DNA from: Streptomyces typhae
GTDB lineage: Bacteria; Actinomycetota; Actinomycetes; Streptomycetales; Streptomycetaceae
Length of the DNA: 64,000 nt
Assembly: GCF_009755605.1 (NCBI RefSeq)
Contig: NZ_WPNZ01000011.1
Coordinates: forward strand, 18,083 to 82,082
Direction: 5' to 3'
Both the position numbers and the translations under genes were made by a program. This document shows, in pieces, positions 43,085 to 51,600 of this stretch (positions are counted from its first letter, which is position 1; the number at the start of each line of letters is the position of its first letter). A model generated the notes under the pieces. That model saw only the letters and a program-made list of their open reading frames with translations, did not search any database and had not been told where the DNA came from.

Positions 43085-44068
43085 GTGACGATCACTTCTC
43101 CCCACCTCGGCAGCCCGAGCGACACCTGGACCGACGCCCGGCTCCTGTACGCCCTGGAAGAAGTGGTCGAGAAGGAGCTCAACCGGCACCTGGGGGTGGC
43201 CAAGGACTGGATGCCGCACGAGTACGTGCCGTTCTCCGACGCCCGGAACTTCCCCGGCATCTTCGAGGACGGCGAGGCCTGGGAGAAGAAGCAGTCGCCG
43301 GTCACGGACATCGGCCGCGTCGCCCTCGTGGTGAACCTGCTCACCGAGGACAACCTGCCGAGCTACCACCACGAGATCGCCTCGCTCTTCGGCCGCGACG
43401 GCGCCTGGGGCACCTGGGTGCACCGCTGGACGGCGGAGGAGGGCCGCCACGGCATCGTCATGCGCGACTACCTCCTCGCCTCGCGGGCCGTGGACCCCGA
43501 CGAGCTGGAGCGGTTCCGGATGGCGCACATGAGCGAGGGCTTCGAGTCCGACAACCGGCACTCGATGCTGCACTCGGTGGCGTACGTGGCCTTCCAGGAG
43601 CTCGCCACCCGCATCTCCCACCGCAACACCGGCCACCAGTCCGGGGACCCCGTCTGCGACCGGATGCTGGCGCGCATCGCGACCGACGAGAACCTGCACA
43701 TGGTCTTCTACCGGAACCTGCTGCGGGCCGCCTTCGAACTCGCCCCCGACCTCACGATGTGCGCCGTCCGTGACGTCGTCGTCAACTTCCGCATGCCGGG
43801 CCACGGCATTCCCGGGTTCGAGCGCGCCGCCGCGCAGATGGCGATCGGCGAGGTCTACAACCTGCGCATCCACCACGACGACGTGCTTCAGCCCGTCCTC
43901 CGCTTCCTCAAGGTCATGGAGGTCCCCGGCCTCGGCCCCGAGGGCGCGAAGGCCCAGGAGGAGCTGGGCTTCTTCATGGGCGGCCTGGACGCGGAGGCCG
44001 CGAAGTTCGACGAGCGCCTCGCGGCCCGCAAGGCCCGCGCCGCGGCCCGGGGCGCGACCCGCGCCTGA
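43085..44068 (+). CDS. Acyl-ACP desaturase (soluble di-iron)
   Basis: A 327-residue ferritin-like di-iron desaturase that introduces a double bond into ACP- or CoA-bound fatty acids. Iron ligands lie in EDNLPSYHHEI, WTAEEGRHG and IATDENLHM. Electron donors (ferredoxin and its reductase) are not adjacent. GTG 43085 has AGGAGA 6 nt upstream. The double operator before it suggests tight control, probably by membrane-lipid status. Confidence 0.93.
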   Translation: MTITSPHLGSPSDTWTDARLLYALEEVVEKELNRHLGVAKDWMPHEYVPFSDARNFPGIFEDGEAWEKKQSPVTDIGRVALVVNLLTEDNLPSYHHEIASLFGRDGAWGTWVHRWTAEEGRHGIVMRDYLLASRAVDPDELERFRMAHMSEGFESDNRHSMLHSVAYVAFQELATRISHRNTGHQSGDPVCDRMLARIATDENLHMVFYRNLLRAAFELAPDLTMCAVRDVVVNFRMPGHGIPGFERAAAQMAIGEVYNLRIHHDDVLQPVLRFLKVMEVPGLGPEGAKAQEELGFFMGGLDAEAAKFDERLAARKARAAARGATRA

Positions 44069-44163
44069 GCAGGCGCGCGCCGCGTGCGATTTACGGTGCG
44101 ACCCCCCGGTGCCATGTTGGGCAGACGAGCACACAAGCCGTCGACCCCAGGGGGTGCACGGAC

Positions 44164-46635
44164 GTGGCACGGACCCATGAGTGGATGTTCTACGAGGTCA
44201 TGTGGCGCAGCTGGGCGGACCGGGCCCGGGTGCCGTACCCGGTGCCCTGGTGGGCGCAGGCCGCCTTCCGGCGCTGGAGCGACGACTTCGACGCGGGCAC
44301 GTACGAGTCGAAGGAGGCCGCCTTCTCCTCGAACGCCCTGTACCGCTACTGGCACATGGTGGGCGTCAAGGACCACCGCCAGGAGTCGCTGATCGGACAG
44401 GCCGGGGAGATCGAGCCGGTCTACGACAAGTACTGTCTGGCGTTCTTCCTGTACGACCCGGCGTCGGGCACCGTGAGCGTGCCGCAGCTCACACGGTGCG
44501 GCACCGTCGGCCAGCGCGTCCAGGCGCCGCACCTCCCGGTGATCGAGACGGCGTTCCGTGCCGTGGACGGCCTGGGGTTCACGCAGCGGACCTTCGCGGT
44601 ACCGGTCGGCGCGCGGCAGCGGGACCTCACGGTGACCCGGCTGCGCGTCACAGGACCCGGCGGCCCCGCACGCGAGGGCTGGCTGTGCGCGGCGGTGCTG
44701 CCCGCGGGACCGACCGGCTTCCAGCGGCACGACCGCCGCGACGCGGGCGCCACCGACCGCAGGCTGACGTTCCTGCGCTATCTGCCCGACGAGGCCCGCG
44801 TGGAGACCAACAGCGGCTGGGGCCCGCTGTTCGACACGCCGCCCGAGCACTACGGCGTGTACGGCAACCCGGACTTCTCCTCGGACCCGGCGGCGTATCT
44901 GGCCCGCAGCCCGTTCCACGACCTCGCCGTGGGCGGCAAGCTGAACGCGGCTCTCCAGGCGCAGGACCAGGTGGCGGGGCTGTGCAGCGCGGCGTTCGGC
45001 TGGCCGTTCCGGCTCGCGGACGGCGCGGTGTTCGAGGTCGACGTGCGGCTCCCGGTGGACCTCTACAGCGGCTCCGCCGACCTGGCCGAGATCCGCGCCA
45101 CGCCCGCCACCGAACTCGAGGAGGACCACGGCAGGTTCTGGGCGGCGAAGCTCCTCGGGCAGGGCGTGCAGCCCGCGCTGCCCGATCCCGTGGCGCATCT
45201 GGCGGACCTGTTCCGGCAGGCACGCGGGCAGTTGCTCGTCCTCTCCGACCACGGCGAGATCCACCCGGGGCCGACGGTGTACGACTCGTTCTGGATCCGG
45301 GACTCCTCGGTGGAGGCGACCGCGTGTTCCCTGGTGGGGGACGCAGCCCTAGCGGAGCACCAGTTGGGCACGCACTACCCGCTGCGCTTCAACCGCGGCA
45401 CGGGCCGGATCGGGCCGTGCGCCGAGTACGGCTTCTACGGCGGCCCGCACGAGCGCGACGACCACGAGTGGGACAGCAACGGCCAGGCCCTGTGGGCGAT
45501 CGGCAGGTTCGACCGCACGGCGGGCCGCGCCGCCGCGTTCGGCGCGAAGCTCTACACCCCCTACGTCATCGACGGCGCCCGCTGGCTGCGCGACAACCGC
45601 GACGGCTACGGCCTGCTGCACAGCGGCTGGAGCGCGGAGCACCTCGGCGAGCGCGACAAGCCGCACTACTGGGACGACCTGTGGGGCATCGCGGGACTGT
45701 ACGAGGCGGCGCGCCTGTCCGAACGCCTCGGCACTCCGCAGACGCGGGAGCTGTGGGGGGCGTTCGACGACCTGAGGCAGGCCACGGCCGCGTCGATCCG
45801 CTGGGTCCTCGACGAGCAGCGGCGGCGCGGCGAGTGGGAGACGTACATCCCGACCGGGCCCGCCGACGTCGGCCGCCGCGACTCGACGATGATCGGCGCG
45901 GCTGCGTACTTCCATCCGCTGCGTCTGCACATGGGGAGCAAGCTGGGCGACGACATCGACCGGGCGGCCCGCTGGACCCTGGACACCATGTACGCGCGGT
46001 TCGTGACGGGCGGCTTCCGGCACGAAGCCGCCTGGAACGCGTACGGACCCTATCTGACCCTGCAGTTGGCGCACGCCTACCTGCTCGCCGGGAACGCCGC
46101 CCGGATGGACGCGCTGCTCGGCTGGACCGTGGCCGCCTCCCAGCCGCGCGTCGACGACCGGGCGGTGGCGCTCGGCGCGTGGAACGAGCAGCACGCGTTC
46201 CCCGTCGCGTCCGGCTTCGCCGAAGTCCCCGGCAGGCACTGGTACATGGGGGACATCCCGCACGGCTGGGCCGCCGCGGAGTATCTCCTGCTGCTCCGCG
46301 ACATCCTGTTCTTCGAGGCCGACGAGGACCGTGATCCGCATCTGTACATCGCGCCGGGCGTCCGCCCGCACTGGGTTCCGGACGGCGAGACGGTCGCCGT
46401 GGACTCGGCGCCCACGCTGTTCGGAGCACCCTTCGGCTACCGGCTCGCGCACGACGCGGCGGCCCGCAGGGTGAGCGTGGACATCACCGGGGCCCCGGAG
46501 CAGGTGCGGTACGTCTACCCGTGCCGGTTCGGCACCGTGCGCGCGGTGTCGGCGGACGGCCGCCAGGTGCCGGTGGCCGGCGACGACGTGCACCTGCCCG
46601 CGGGTACCCGGCGGTTCGAGGTGGACTACGCCTGA
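44164..46635 (+). CDS. Six-hairpin glycosidase-like protein
   Basis: An 823-residue protein without signal peptide. The N-terminal third is beta-rich; from about 380 it has the helical pattern of (alpha/alpha)6 six-hairpin glycosidases, with YDSFWIRDSSVEATACSLVGD and an acidic HEWDSNGQALWAIG segment that resemble GH15/GH63/GH78-type cores. The C-terminal part is a small beta domain. The family member and substrate cannot be named; a cytoplasmic enzyme acting on an oligosaccharide or glycoside is likely. GTG 44164 has GGGGG about 10 nt upstream. Confidence 0.7.
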   Translation: MARTHEWMFYEVMWRSWADRARVPYPVPWWAQAAFRRWSDDFDAGTYESKEAAFSSNALYRYWHMVGVKDHRQESLIGQAGEIEPVYDKYCLAFFLYDPASGTVSVPQLTRCGTVGQRVQAPHLPVIETAFRAVDGLGFTQRTFAVPVGARQRDLTVTRLRVTGPGGPAREGWLCAAVLPAGPTGFQRHDRRDAGATDRRLTFLRYLPDEARVETNSGWGPLFDTPPEHYGVYGNPDFSSDPAAYLARSPFHDLAVGGKLNAALQAQDQVAGLCSAAFGWPFRLADGAVFEVDVRLPVDLYSGSADLAEIRATPATELEEDHGRFWAAKLLGQGVQPALPDPVAHLADLFRQARGQLLVLSDHGEIHPGPTVYDSFWIRDSSVEATACSLVGDAALAEHQLGTHYPLRFNRGTGRIGPCAEYGFYGGPHERDDHEWDSNGQALWAIGRFDRTAGRAAAFGAKLYTPYVIDGARWLRDNRDGYGLLHSGWSAEHLGERDKPHYWDDLWGIAGLYEAARLSERLGTPQTRELWGAFDDLRQATAASIRWVLDEQRRRGEWETYIPTGPADVGRRDSTMIGAAAYFHPLRLHMGSKLGDDIDRAARWTLDTMYARFVTGGFRHEAAWNAYGPYLTLQLAHAYLLAGNAARMDALLGWTVAASQPRVDDRAVALGAWNEQHAFPVASGFAEVPGRHWYMGDIPHGWAAAEYLLLLRDILFFEADEDRDPHLYIAPGVRPHWVPDGETVAVDSAPTLFGAPFGYRLAHDAAARRVSVDITGAPEQVRYVYPCRFGTVRAVSADGRQVPVAGDDVHLPAGTRRFEVDYA

Positions 46636-46660
46636 GCGGGCCGCGGCGGGTCCGCTCAGG
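46631..46660. terminator. Hairpin containing both stop codons
   Basis: CCTGAGCGG (46631-46639) pairs exactly with CCGCTCAGG (46652-46660) around a 12-nt loop. The stop codons of the convergent glycosidase-like gene (46633-46635) and whiB-like gene (46656-46658) lie in opposite arms. Confidence 0.75.
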
Positions 46661-46907
46661 CCGCGCGTTCCCGCCGCAGGCTCTGCCGTTCCTTCTCCGA
46701 GAGTCCGCCCCAGACCCCGAACCGTTCGTCGTTGTCGATGGCGTACGCCAGGCAGGCCGGGCGCATGTCGCACAGACGGCAGATCCGCTTGGCCTCTCGC
46801 ACCGAGCTTCCGGGCTCGGGGAAGAAGAAGTCGGGTCCGGTCTGCGCACACAGCGCCTGCTCCCGCCAGGCGGGTTCGGGCTCGGTCGCAGTGGTGTCGA
46901 AGTGCAT
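46656..46907 (-). CDS. WhiB-family (Wbl) iron-sulfur regulator
   Basis: An 83-residue Wbl protein. Four Cys ligands for a [4Fe-4S] cluster are C20, C43, C46 and C52 (ALCAQTG and ICRLCDMRPACLAYA), followed by the GVWGGLS beta-turn that contacts the sigma factor and a basic end (EKERQSLRRERA). Wbl proteins act in development and redox control of actinomycetes. It could correspond to WblH of S. coelicolor by neighbourhood from memory, but this is uncertain. It is convergent with the glycosidase-like gene and 131 bp from the VOC gene. Confidence 0.93.
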   Translation of the reverse strand: MHFDTTATEPEPAWREQALCAQTGPDFFFPEPGSSVREAKRICRLCDMRPACLAYAIDNDERFGVWGGLSEKERQSLRRERAA

Positions 46908-47038
46908 GACGGTGATCCTGCGCGACTGCGCGAAACAACGGATCAACGTTCGCTCAACGAGGCGCGCCAGGACATCTGGGCCCGGTCGGGCCACATGGCC
47001 GGGGCCCGCCTCGGGAGCGGCCCCCGGCCCCGGTGTCC

Positions 47039-47827
47039 TCACTGCGGCGGCTCCGGCTGCATCAGCGCGAACCGGGCGCCGTGGGGGTCGGCGAGCTTGG
47101 CGAAGGCGCCGACCCCCGCGAGGTCCATGCGCGCGGCCCGGACCGCGCCCCCGGCCGCGCGCGCCCGCTCCACCACCGCGTCGATGTCGTCGACCTGGAA
47201 GTACGGCAGCCAGTAGGCGCCGGCCTCCTGCTCGGCCGGGTCCTCGGCCAGCGGCCACAGACCGCCGAACATGTCCTCCTCGGTGCCCTCGCCGGGATAC
47301 ACCATGGTGTACGAACCGTCCTCGAAGGGCTGGGTGAGGGTCCGCCAGCCGAACACGGCGCCGTAGAACGCGGCGCCCGCCTCGATGTCCGGGGTGTACA
47401 GCTCGGTCCAGATCAGCGCGCCGGGTTCGTTCACCGCTTCGAAGCCCTTGTGCTCGCCCGGCTGCCACACCGAGAAGGCCACCCCCGCCGCGTCCGTGAA
47501 GCCCGCCATCCGGCCGAGGTCGAGGATGCCGACCGGCTCCCAGGTGGTGCTGCCGCCGGCCTGCTCGACCTGTTTGGCGGTGGCGTCGGCGTCCGGCGTG
47601 CGGAAGTACAGCGACCAGGACGGGGCGCCCATGTCGGGTGTGACCGCCATCCCGCCGGCGACGGCCCTGCCGTCGAGCCGGAACGTGCCGTACCCGCCGA
47701 CCTCCTCACCGCCCTGCTCGAAGTCCCAGCCGAACAGGGAGCGGTAGAAGGCGGCGGCGCCCTTCGGGTCCGTCGTGCCGAGGTCGGCCCAGATCGGGGC
47801 TCCGGTGACAGGGAGAGTACTGAGCAT
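47039..47827 (-). CDS. VOC family protein with two glyoxalase-like modules
   Basis: A 262-residue protein with two tandem vicinal-oxygen-chelate modules (about 8-120 and 135-260; each opens with a WADLGTTDPKGAAAFY / WTELYTPDIEAGAAFY pattern and ends with FSVWQP / FALMQP). Such proteins include glyoxalases, dioxygenases and antibiotic-binding resistance proteins; neither metal ligands nor substrate can be fixed here. It is divergent from the GH64 gene. Confidence 0.88.
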   Translation of the reverse strand: MLSTLPVTGAPIWADLGTTDPKGAAAFYRSLFGWDFEQGGEEVGGYGTFRLDGRAVAGGMAVTPDMGAPSWSLYFRTPDADATAKQVEQAGGSTTWEPVGILDLGRMAGFTDAAGVAFSVWQPGEHKGFEAVNEPGALIWTELYTPDIEAGAAFYGAVFGWRTLTQPFEDGSYTMVYPGEGTEEDMFGGLWPLAEDPAEQEAGAYWLPYFQVDDIDAVVERARAAGGAVRAARMDLAGVGAFAKLADPHGARFALMQPEPPQ

Positions 47828-48012
47828 GATCGACTCCTTCGTCGTGTGTGGCGCTCACTCGTCCGTCACTGCCGAGTCTGGCACCGGCCACTGACACTCG
47901 GCAGCCGCACCGGCTCCGGGTCGGCCCCGAGGGGGCGCACCGCCCGGGTGGGCGGCCACCGCCGTCACCCTCCGCAGCCGGGCGCCGTCATCTTGTGAAC
48001 TCGGAGAAGATT

Positions 48013-48028
48013 CTGAGAGCGCTCTCAG
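48013..48028. promoter_or_regulatory. Perfect LacI-type operator before the GH64 gene
   Basis: CTGAGAGCGCTCTCAG is a perfect 16-bp palindrome of the LacI/CebR class (CebR sites read TGGGAGCGCTCCCA). It lies 111 bp before GTG 48139 in the 311-bp gap between the VOC and GH64 genes. A LacI regulator encoded at 51578-52621 is the natural candidate. TTGACG at 48038 may be a -35. Confidence 0.7.
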
Positions 48029-48138
48029 TCACACCTCTTGACGCCGTGTTTTCCGCGCCACGACAGTGGGGGCACGTCGACGCACCACCGCGCACCCGGG
48101 CCGCACTCCCCCCACCTCGCAGCCAGGAGAGACATCTC

Positions 48139-49362
48139 GTGATATCGCGCAGAGTGTTCCTGACGTCGTCCGCCGCCGTCGCCGCGGGCGCCCTCACCCA
48201 CCCCGCCTGGGGCAGCGCTCCCGGCCCCCAGGCGGCCGCCGCCCCCGCCACCTGCGAACTGGCCCTGGTGAACAAGTCGCTGCCGGGCCAGGTCCGCGCG
48301 TACGTCACCGGCCACGAGAACGGCACAGGGCGCTGGGTGCTGCTCAAGCCCGACGGCGGTGTCTACCGCCCCGAGTCGCCGTCGGCCCCGCAGACGCCGC
48401 TGCCGGTGGACTGCGCCATTCCGCTCGGGGCGGCGGGCTCCGCACCCAAGGTGCTCACACTCCCGCAGATGTACGGCGCCCGGGTGTACTTCGTCCGCGA
48501 CGACAAGCTGGACTTCTTCCTCAACCCGGGCCCGGCCCTGGTCGAACCGGCCTTCGCCACCAAGGCGGACCCGAACTACGGCCGCAGGTGGTCGTTCTGC
48601 GAGTTCACCTTCAACAGTACCCAGCTGTTCGCGAACATCAGCTATGTCGACCTGGTGACCGCGCTGCCCATCGGCCTCACCCTGGCGGGCGACGCCGTGC
48701 ACACCGTGGCACCGCTGCCGGGCGGGGCGGTCGAGAAGATCGCGGCCGACCTGGTGGCGCAGGCGGGCCGGGACGGGCAGCCCTGGGACAAGCTGGTGAT
48801 CAGGGGCGACAGCGGGGTGCTGCGGGTGATCTCGCCGCAGAACCTCATGGCCCCCTACTTCGACCGCCCCGCCGAGATGCCCTTCCGCGACCTCTTCAAG
48901 AGCTACGTCGACCAGGTCTGGGACAAGTACCGCACGACCGACCTGCGGATCGACCTCCAGGGCGGCCGGGGCGTGCGCGTCGGCCGGGTCTCCGGCGACA
49001 CCCTCACCTTCCAGGGCGGCCACACCTTCGCCAAGCCCTCGTCGAAGGACATCTTCACCTGCAACCACGGCCCGTTCACCAACAACCCGAACGACTCCGA
49101 CGACAAGAAGGGCCTGCTGGCCCGGCTCGCCGCCGGCTTCAACCGCAGCATCATGCTGACCCACCCCTCCCAGCCGAACGGCACCTCGGCCGGGGACTAC
49201 TACCGCGGCGTCACCAACCACTGGGCGCGCGTCGTGCACGCCAACTCGCCCATCGGGTACGCCTTCCCGTACGACGACGTACGTCCCGACGGCCAGCCGG
49301 ACGTGTCGGGCGCGGCCCACGACGGCAACCCGCGCCGCTTCACGGTGACGGTGGGGTCGTAG
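48139..49362 (+). CDS. Tat-secreted GH64-type beta-1,3-glucanase
   Basis: A 407-residue protein with a Tat signal (SRRVFL near residue 3, cleavage in the Ala-rich part near 30-36). The mature part matches the GH64 / thaumatin-like beta-1,3-glucanase family, which cleaves laminarin-type glucans to pentasaccharides: LALVNKSLPGQVRAYVTGHENG near the start, WSFCEFTFNSTQLFANISYVD in the middle, and TCNHGPFTNNPN later. GTG 48139 has AGGAGA at 8 nt. A perfect LacI-type operator lies upstream, so induction by a glucan fragment is likely. Confidence 0.88.
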   Translation: MISRRVFLTSSAAVAAGALTHPAWGSAPGPQAAAAPATCELALVNKSLPGQVRAYVTGHENGTGRWVLLKPDGGVYRPESPSAPQTPLPVDCAIPLGAAGSAPKVLTLPQMYGARVYFVRDDKLDFFLNPGPALVEPAFATKADPNYGRRWSFCEFTFNSTQLFANISYVDLVTALPIGLTLAGDAVHTVAPLPGGAVEKIAADLVAQAGRDGQPWDKLVIRGDSGVLRVISPQNLMAPYFDRPAEMPFRDLFKSYVDQVWDKYRTTDLRIDLQGGRGVRVGRVSGDTLTFQGGHTFAKPSSKDIFTCNHGPFTNNPNDSDDKKGLLARLAAGFNRSIMLTHPSQPNGTSAGDYYRGVTNHWARVVHANSPIGYAFPYDDVRPDGQPDVSGAAHDGNPRRFTVTVGS

Positions 49363-49367
49363 ACCGG

Positions 49368-49394
49368 CGCCCCGGCCCTCCTCGGGCCGGGGCG
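49368..49394. terminator. Hairpin between convergent genes
   Basis: An exact 11-bp stem (49368-49378 with 49384-49394) and TCCTC loop lie right after the GH64 stop codon, facing the convergent acyltransferase gene. Confidence 0.8.
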
Positions 49395-49407
49395 TGCTCC
49401 GTCGCGG

Positions 49408-50586
49408 CTAGTCCTTCGTGTCCGTCGCGCCCGCGAGGGGCGCGGGCACGGTGGCCGCGGGCGGCTCCTCCCGCGGGTTCCGCCACGGGCGCGCGACGCT
49501 GCCGAACCTGCGCACCAGCGGCGCCTCCACCCAACGGAACATGGCGTACGACACGGCGAGGCTCGCCGCCAGACACCCGAAGAGCGCGGCGAGCGCGGCG
49601 CCCGCCGACAGGTCCTGCACCAGCCACCGCTGCGCCGACATCAGGAACAGCGTGTGCACCAGGTAGAAGGCGAACGACAGCTCGCCGAGCCGCACCATCA
49701 CCCGGCCGCGCATCGCCGAGCGGGTCCCGCGCACATCGGCCGTCGCGCCCGCCACGATCAGCGGCACCACCCAGAAGGCGGCCGTGCCGCCGAGGCTGTA
49801 CAGGTACGGCACGTGCGCGTTGAGCACGAAGCCGCCCACCGCGAACAGCGCGGCCGGGACGAGGCCCACCCGTGGCACCGAGCCGCCGAGGACGAGGCGC
49901 GCCACGACGATGCCGAGCACGAACTCCGCCAGGCGGGTCAGCGGGAAGAAGTAGACGAGCCAGATCTGCTCGTACGCGAGGGCCTCGCCGGGCACGACGG
50001 GCACGCCGTCGACGGTGTGCTGGGCGACCAGGGCGACGGCCCAGGGAACGGCGAGCAGGACCGCGCCCGCCGCCCACAGGGCGCGCGTCGTGAGGCGCCG
50101 CACCAGGGGCAGCAGCAGCGGGAAGCTCAGGTAGAAGAACACCTCGCACGACAGCGACCAGGCCACCGGGTTCATCCCGGTCGGTACGAGGATCTCCGGC
50201 ACCCAGGACTGGACGAGGAAGAGGCTGGTGAAGAACTTCTTCGCCTCGATCGGGTCGGAGGCGATCAGCATGATCACGGCGGCGGCCGCGAAGGCGACCA
50301 GATGGTTCGGATAGACCTTGACCAGGCGGCGCCGCCAGAAGCCGGGCACCGTGTCGCGCGGCCGTGCCGACCAGGTCAATATGAAGCCGCTCAGAATGAA
50401 GAAGAAGCTCACGCTCGGCGTGCCGGTGTCCTTGAAGATGTCGGCGAAGAAATCACCGGTGTCGCCCCGCAGGAAATTCATGCCCGAGGTCGCGTGGAAA
50501 GCGAATACGGGGAGCGCCGCGATGAATCGCATCCCGCTGAGGGACGGCAGTCTGGACAGTTGGGGACGTAAGACGTCGTTGCTCAT
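49408..50586 (-). CDS. Membrane acyltransferase (acyltransferase-3/OafA type)
   Basis: A 392-residue integral membrane O-acyltransferase with about ten membrane helices. The early LSGMRFIAALPVFAFH segment has the family His, and SFFFILSGFILTWSARPR is the usual second motif. Members transfer acetyl or other acyl groups to sugars, peptidoglycan or antibiotics; the acceptor is unknown here. ATG 50586 has GGAGGG eight bases upstream. The neighbouring GH64 gene may hint at a polysaccharide substrate, which is inference. Confidence 0.88.
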   Translation of the reverse strand: MSNDVLRPQLSRLPSLSGMRFIAALPVFAFHATSGMNFLRGDTGDFFADIFKDTGTPSVSFFFILSGFILTWSARPRDTVPGFWRRRLVKVYPNHLVAFAAAAVIMLIASDPIEAKKFFTSLFLVQSWVPEILVPTGMNPVAWSLSCEVFFYLSFPLLLPLVRRLTTRALWAAGAVLLAVPWAVALVAQHTVDGVPVVPGEALAYEQIWLVYFFPLTRLAEFVLGIVVARLVLGGSVPRVGLVPAALFAVGGFVLNAHVPYLYSLGGTAAFWVVPLIVAGATADVRGTRSAMRGRVMVRLGELSFAFYLVHTLFLMSAQRWLVQDLSAGAALAALFGCLAASLAVSYAMFRWVEAPLVRRFGSVARPWRNPREEPPAATVPAPLAGATDTKD

Positions 50587-50849
50587 GGGGAACCCTCCGC
50601 TTGCTTCCGAACCGCCGGCTTCCGAGCAGCCAAGTGGTGCATAGAGGCTGACGGTTGAGGTTCCCGGGCCGCAAGATTTCACTGGCCATGCACTGCTGCC
50701 GTGTACCGCCGACAGTACGGGCCCGAAAGGAAGCGGAGGATGTTTTCGTCACGCAAGCGACTTGAACAGCGAGTTCGCAAGCGGGTCGAAGGAGAATCCG
50801 GAATGCACCACGCCGGGAATAGGACGGCCGGCACGGCCACCGCGCGTGC

Positions 50850-51600
50850 GGGTGGACGCCTTCGGCGAGAGAAAGCGGCCGGACGGCTCCCGGTGCACGC
50901 GCGCCGACAGACGGACTCCCCGGGGCGAGCACGGCGGGCGCACCCGCGAGGGGCGAACGCCGCCGCGCGGGCTCCCGGCGGACGAACACCGCCAGGCAGG
51001 CCCCCGGCGCGCGCGGCGCCAGGCGGACTCCCGGCGGGCGCACTCCCGGCGGACGAACACCGCCACGCGGACCCCCGGCGGACGGACGGCGTCGGGCGGA
51101 CTCGCGGCGGACGCACAGCGTCAGACGGACTCACGGCGGACAAGCCCGGTGGGCGGAACCTGGCGGGCGAACGCCGCCAAGCGGACTCGCGGCGGACGAA
51201 CAGCGTCAGGCGGACCCCCGGCGCACGCACACCGTCAGACAGACTCACGGCGGACAAGCCCAGTGGGCGGAACCCGGCGGACGAACACCGCCACGCCGAC
51301 CCCTGGCGCACACACACCGTCAGACGGACTCACGGCGCACGAACACCGCCCCGCCGACCCCCGGCGCACGCACACCCTCAGGCGGACTCACGGCGGACAA
51401 ACCCAGTGGGCGGAACCCGGCGGACGAACACCGCCACGCCGACCCCCGGCGCACACACACCGTCAGACGGACTCACGGCGCACGAACACCGCCACGCCGA
51501 CCCCCGGCGCACGCACACCCTCAGGCGGACTCACGGCGGACAAGCCCGGCGGGCGGCCCCCCGGCGGACGAACGCCGTCAGGCGGACTCCCGGCGGACGA
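50850..51600 (-). repeat. Degenerate 29-bp tandem repeat array ending in the LacI gene
   Basis: The 991-bp gap between the acyltransferase and LacI genes is mostly a degenerate array. The basic unit is 29 bp (CGGACTCRCGGCGGACGMACASCGTCAGR type), with a 27-bp variant, and near 51248-51533 a 143-bp higher-order unit occurs twice in tandem, almost identical. The end nearest the regulator contains its last codons (LVRRESA) and stop codon. From about 50587 to 50850 the gap has no recognisable feature except likely upstream sequence of the acyltransferase gene. Confidence 0.85.

Noticed and set aside
50850..51600. CRISPR array with 29-bp repeats
   Set aside because: Units are contiguous and degenerate with no unique spacers, no cas genes are near, and the edge copy belongs to the LacI coding sequence.
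50701..51600. Reading frames through the repeat array giving Arg/Thr/Pro-rich 'proteins'
   Set aside because: All six frames are open because of GC content and repeat phase; no ribosome site, no domain, composition dictated by the repeat.
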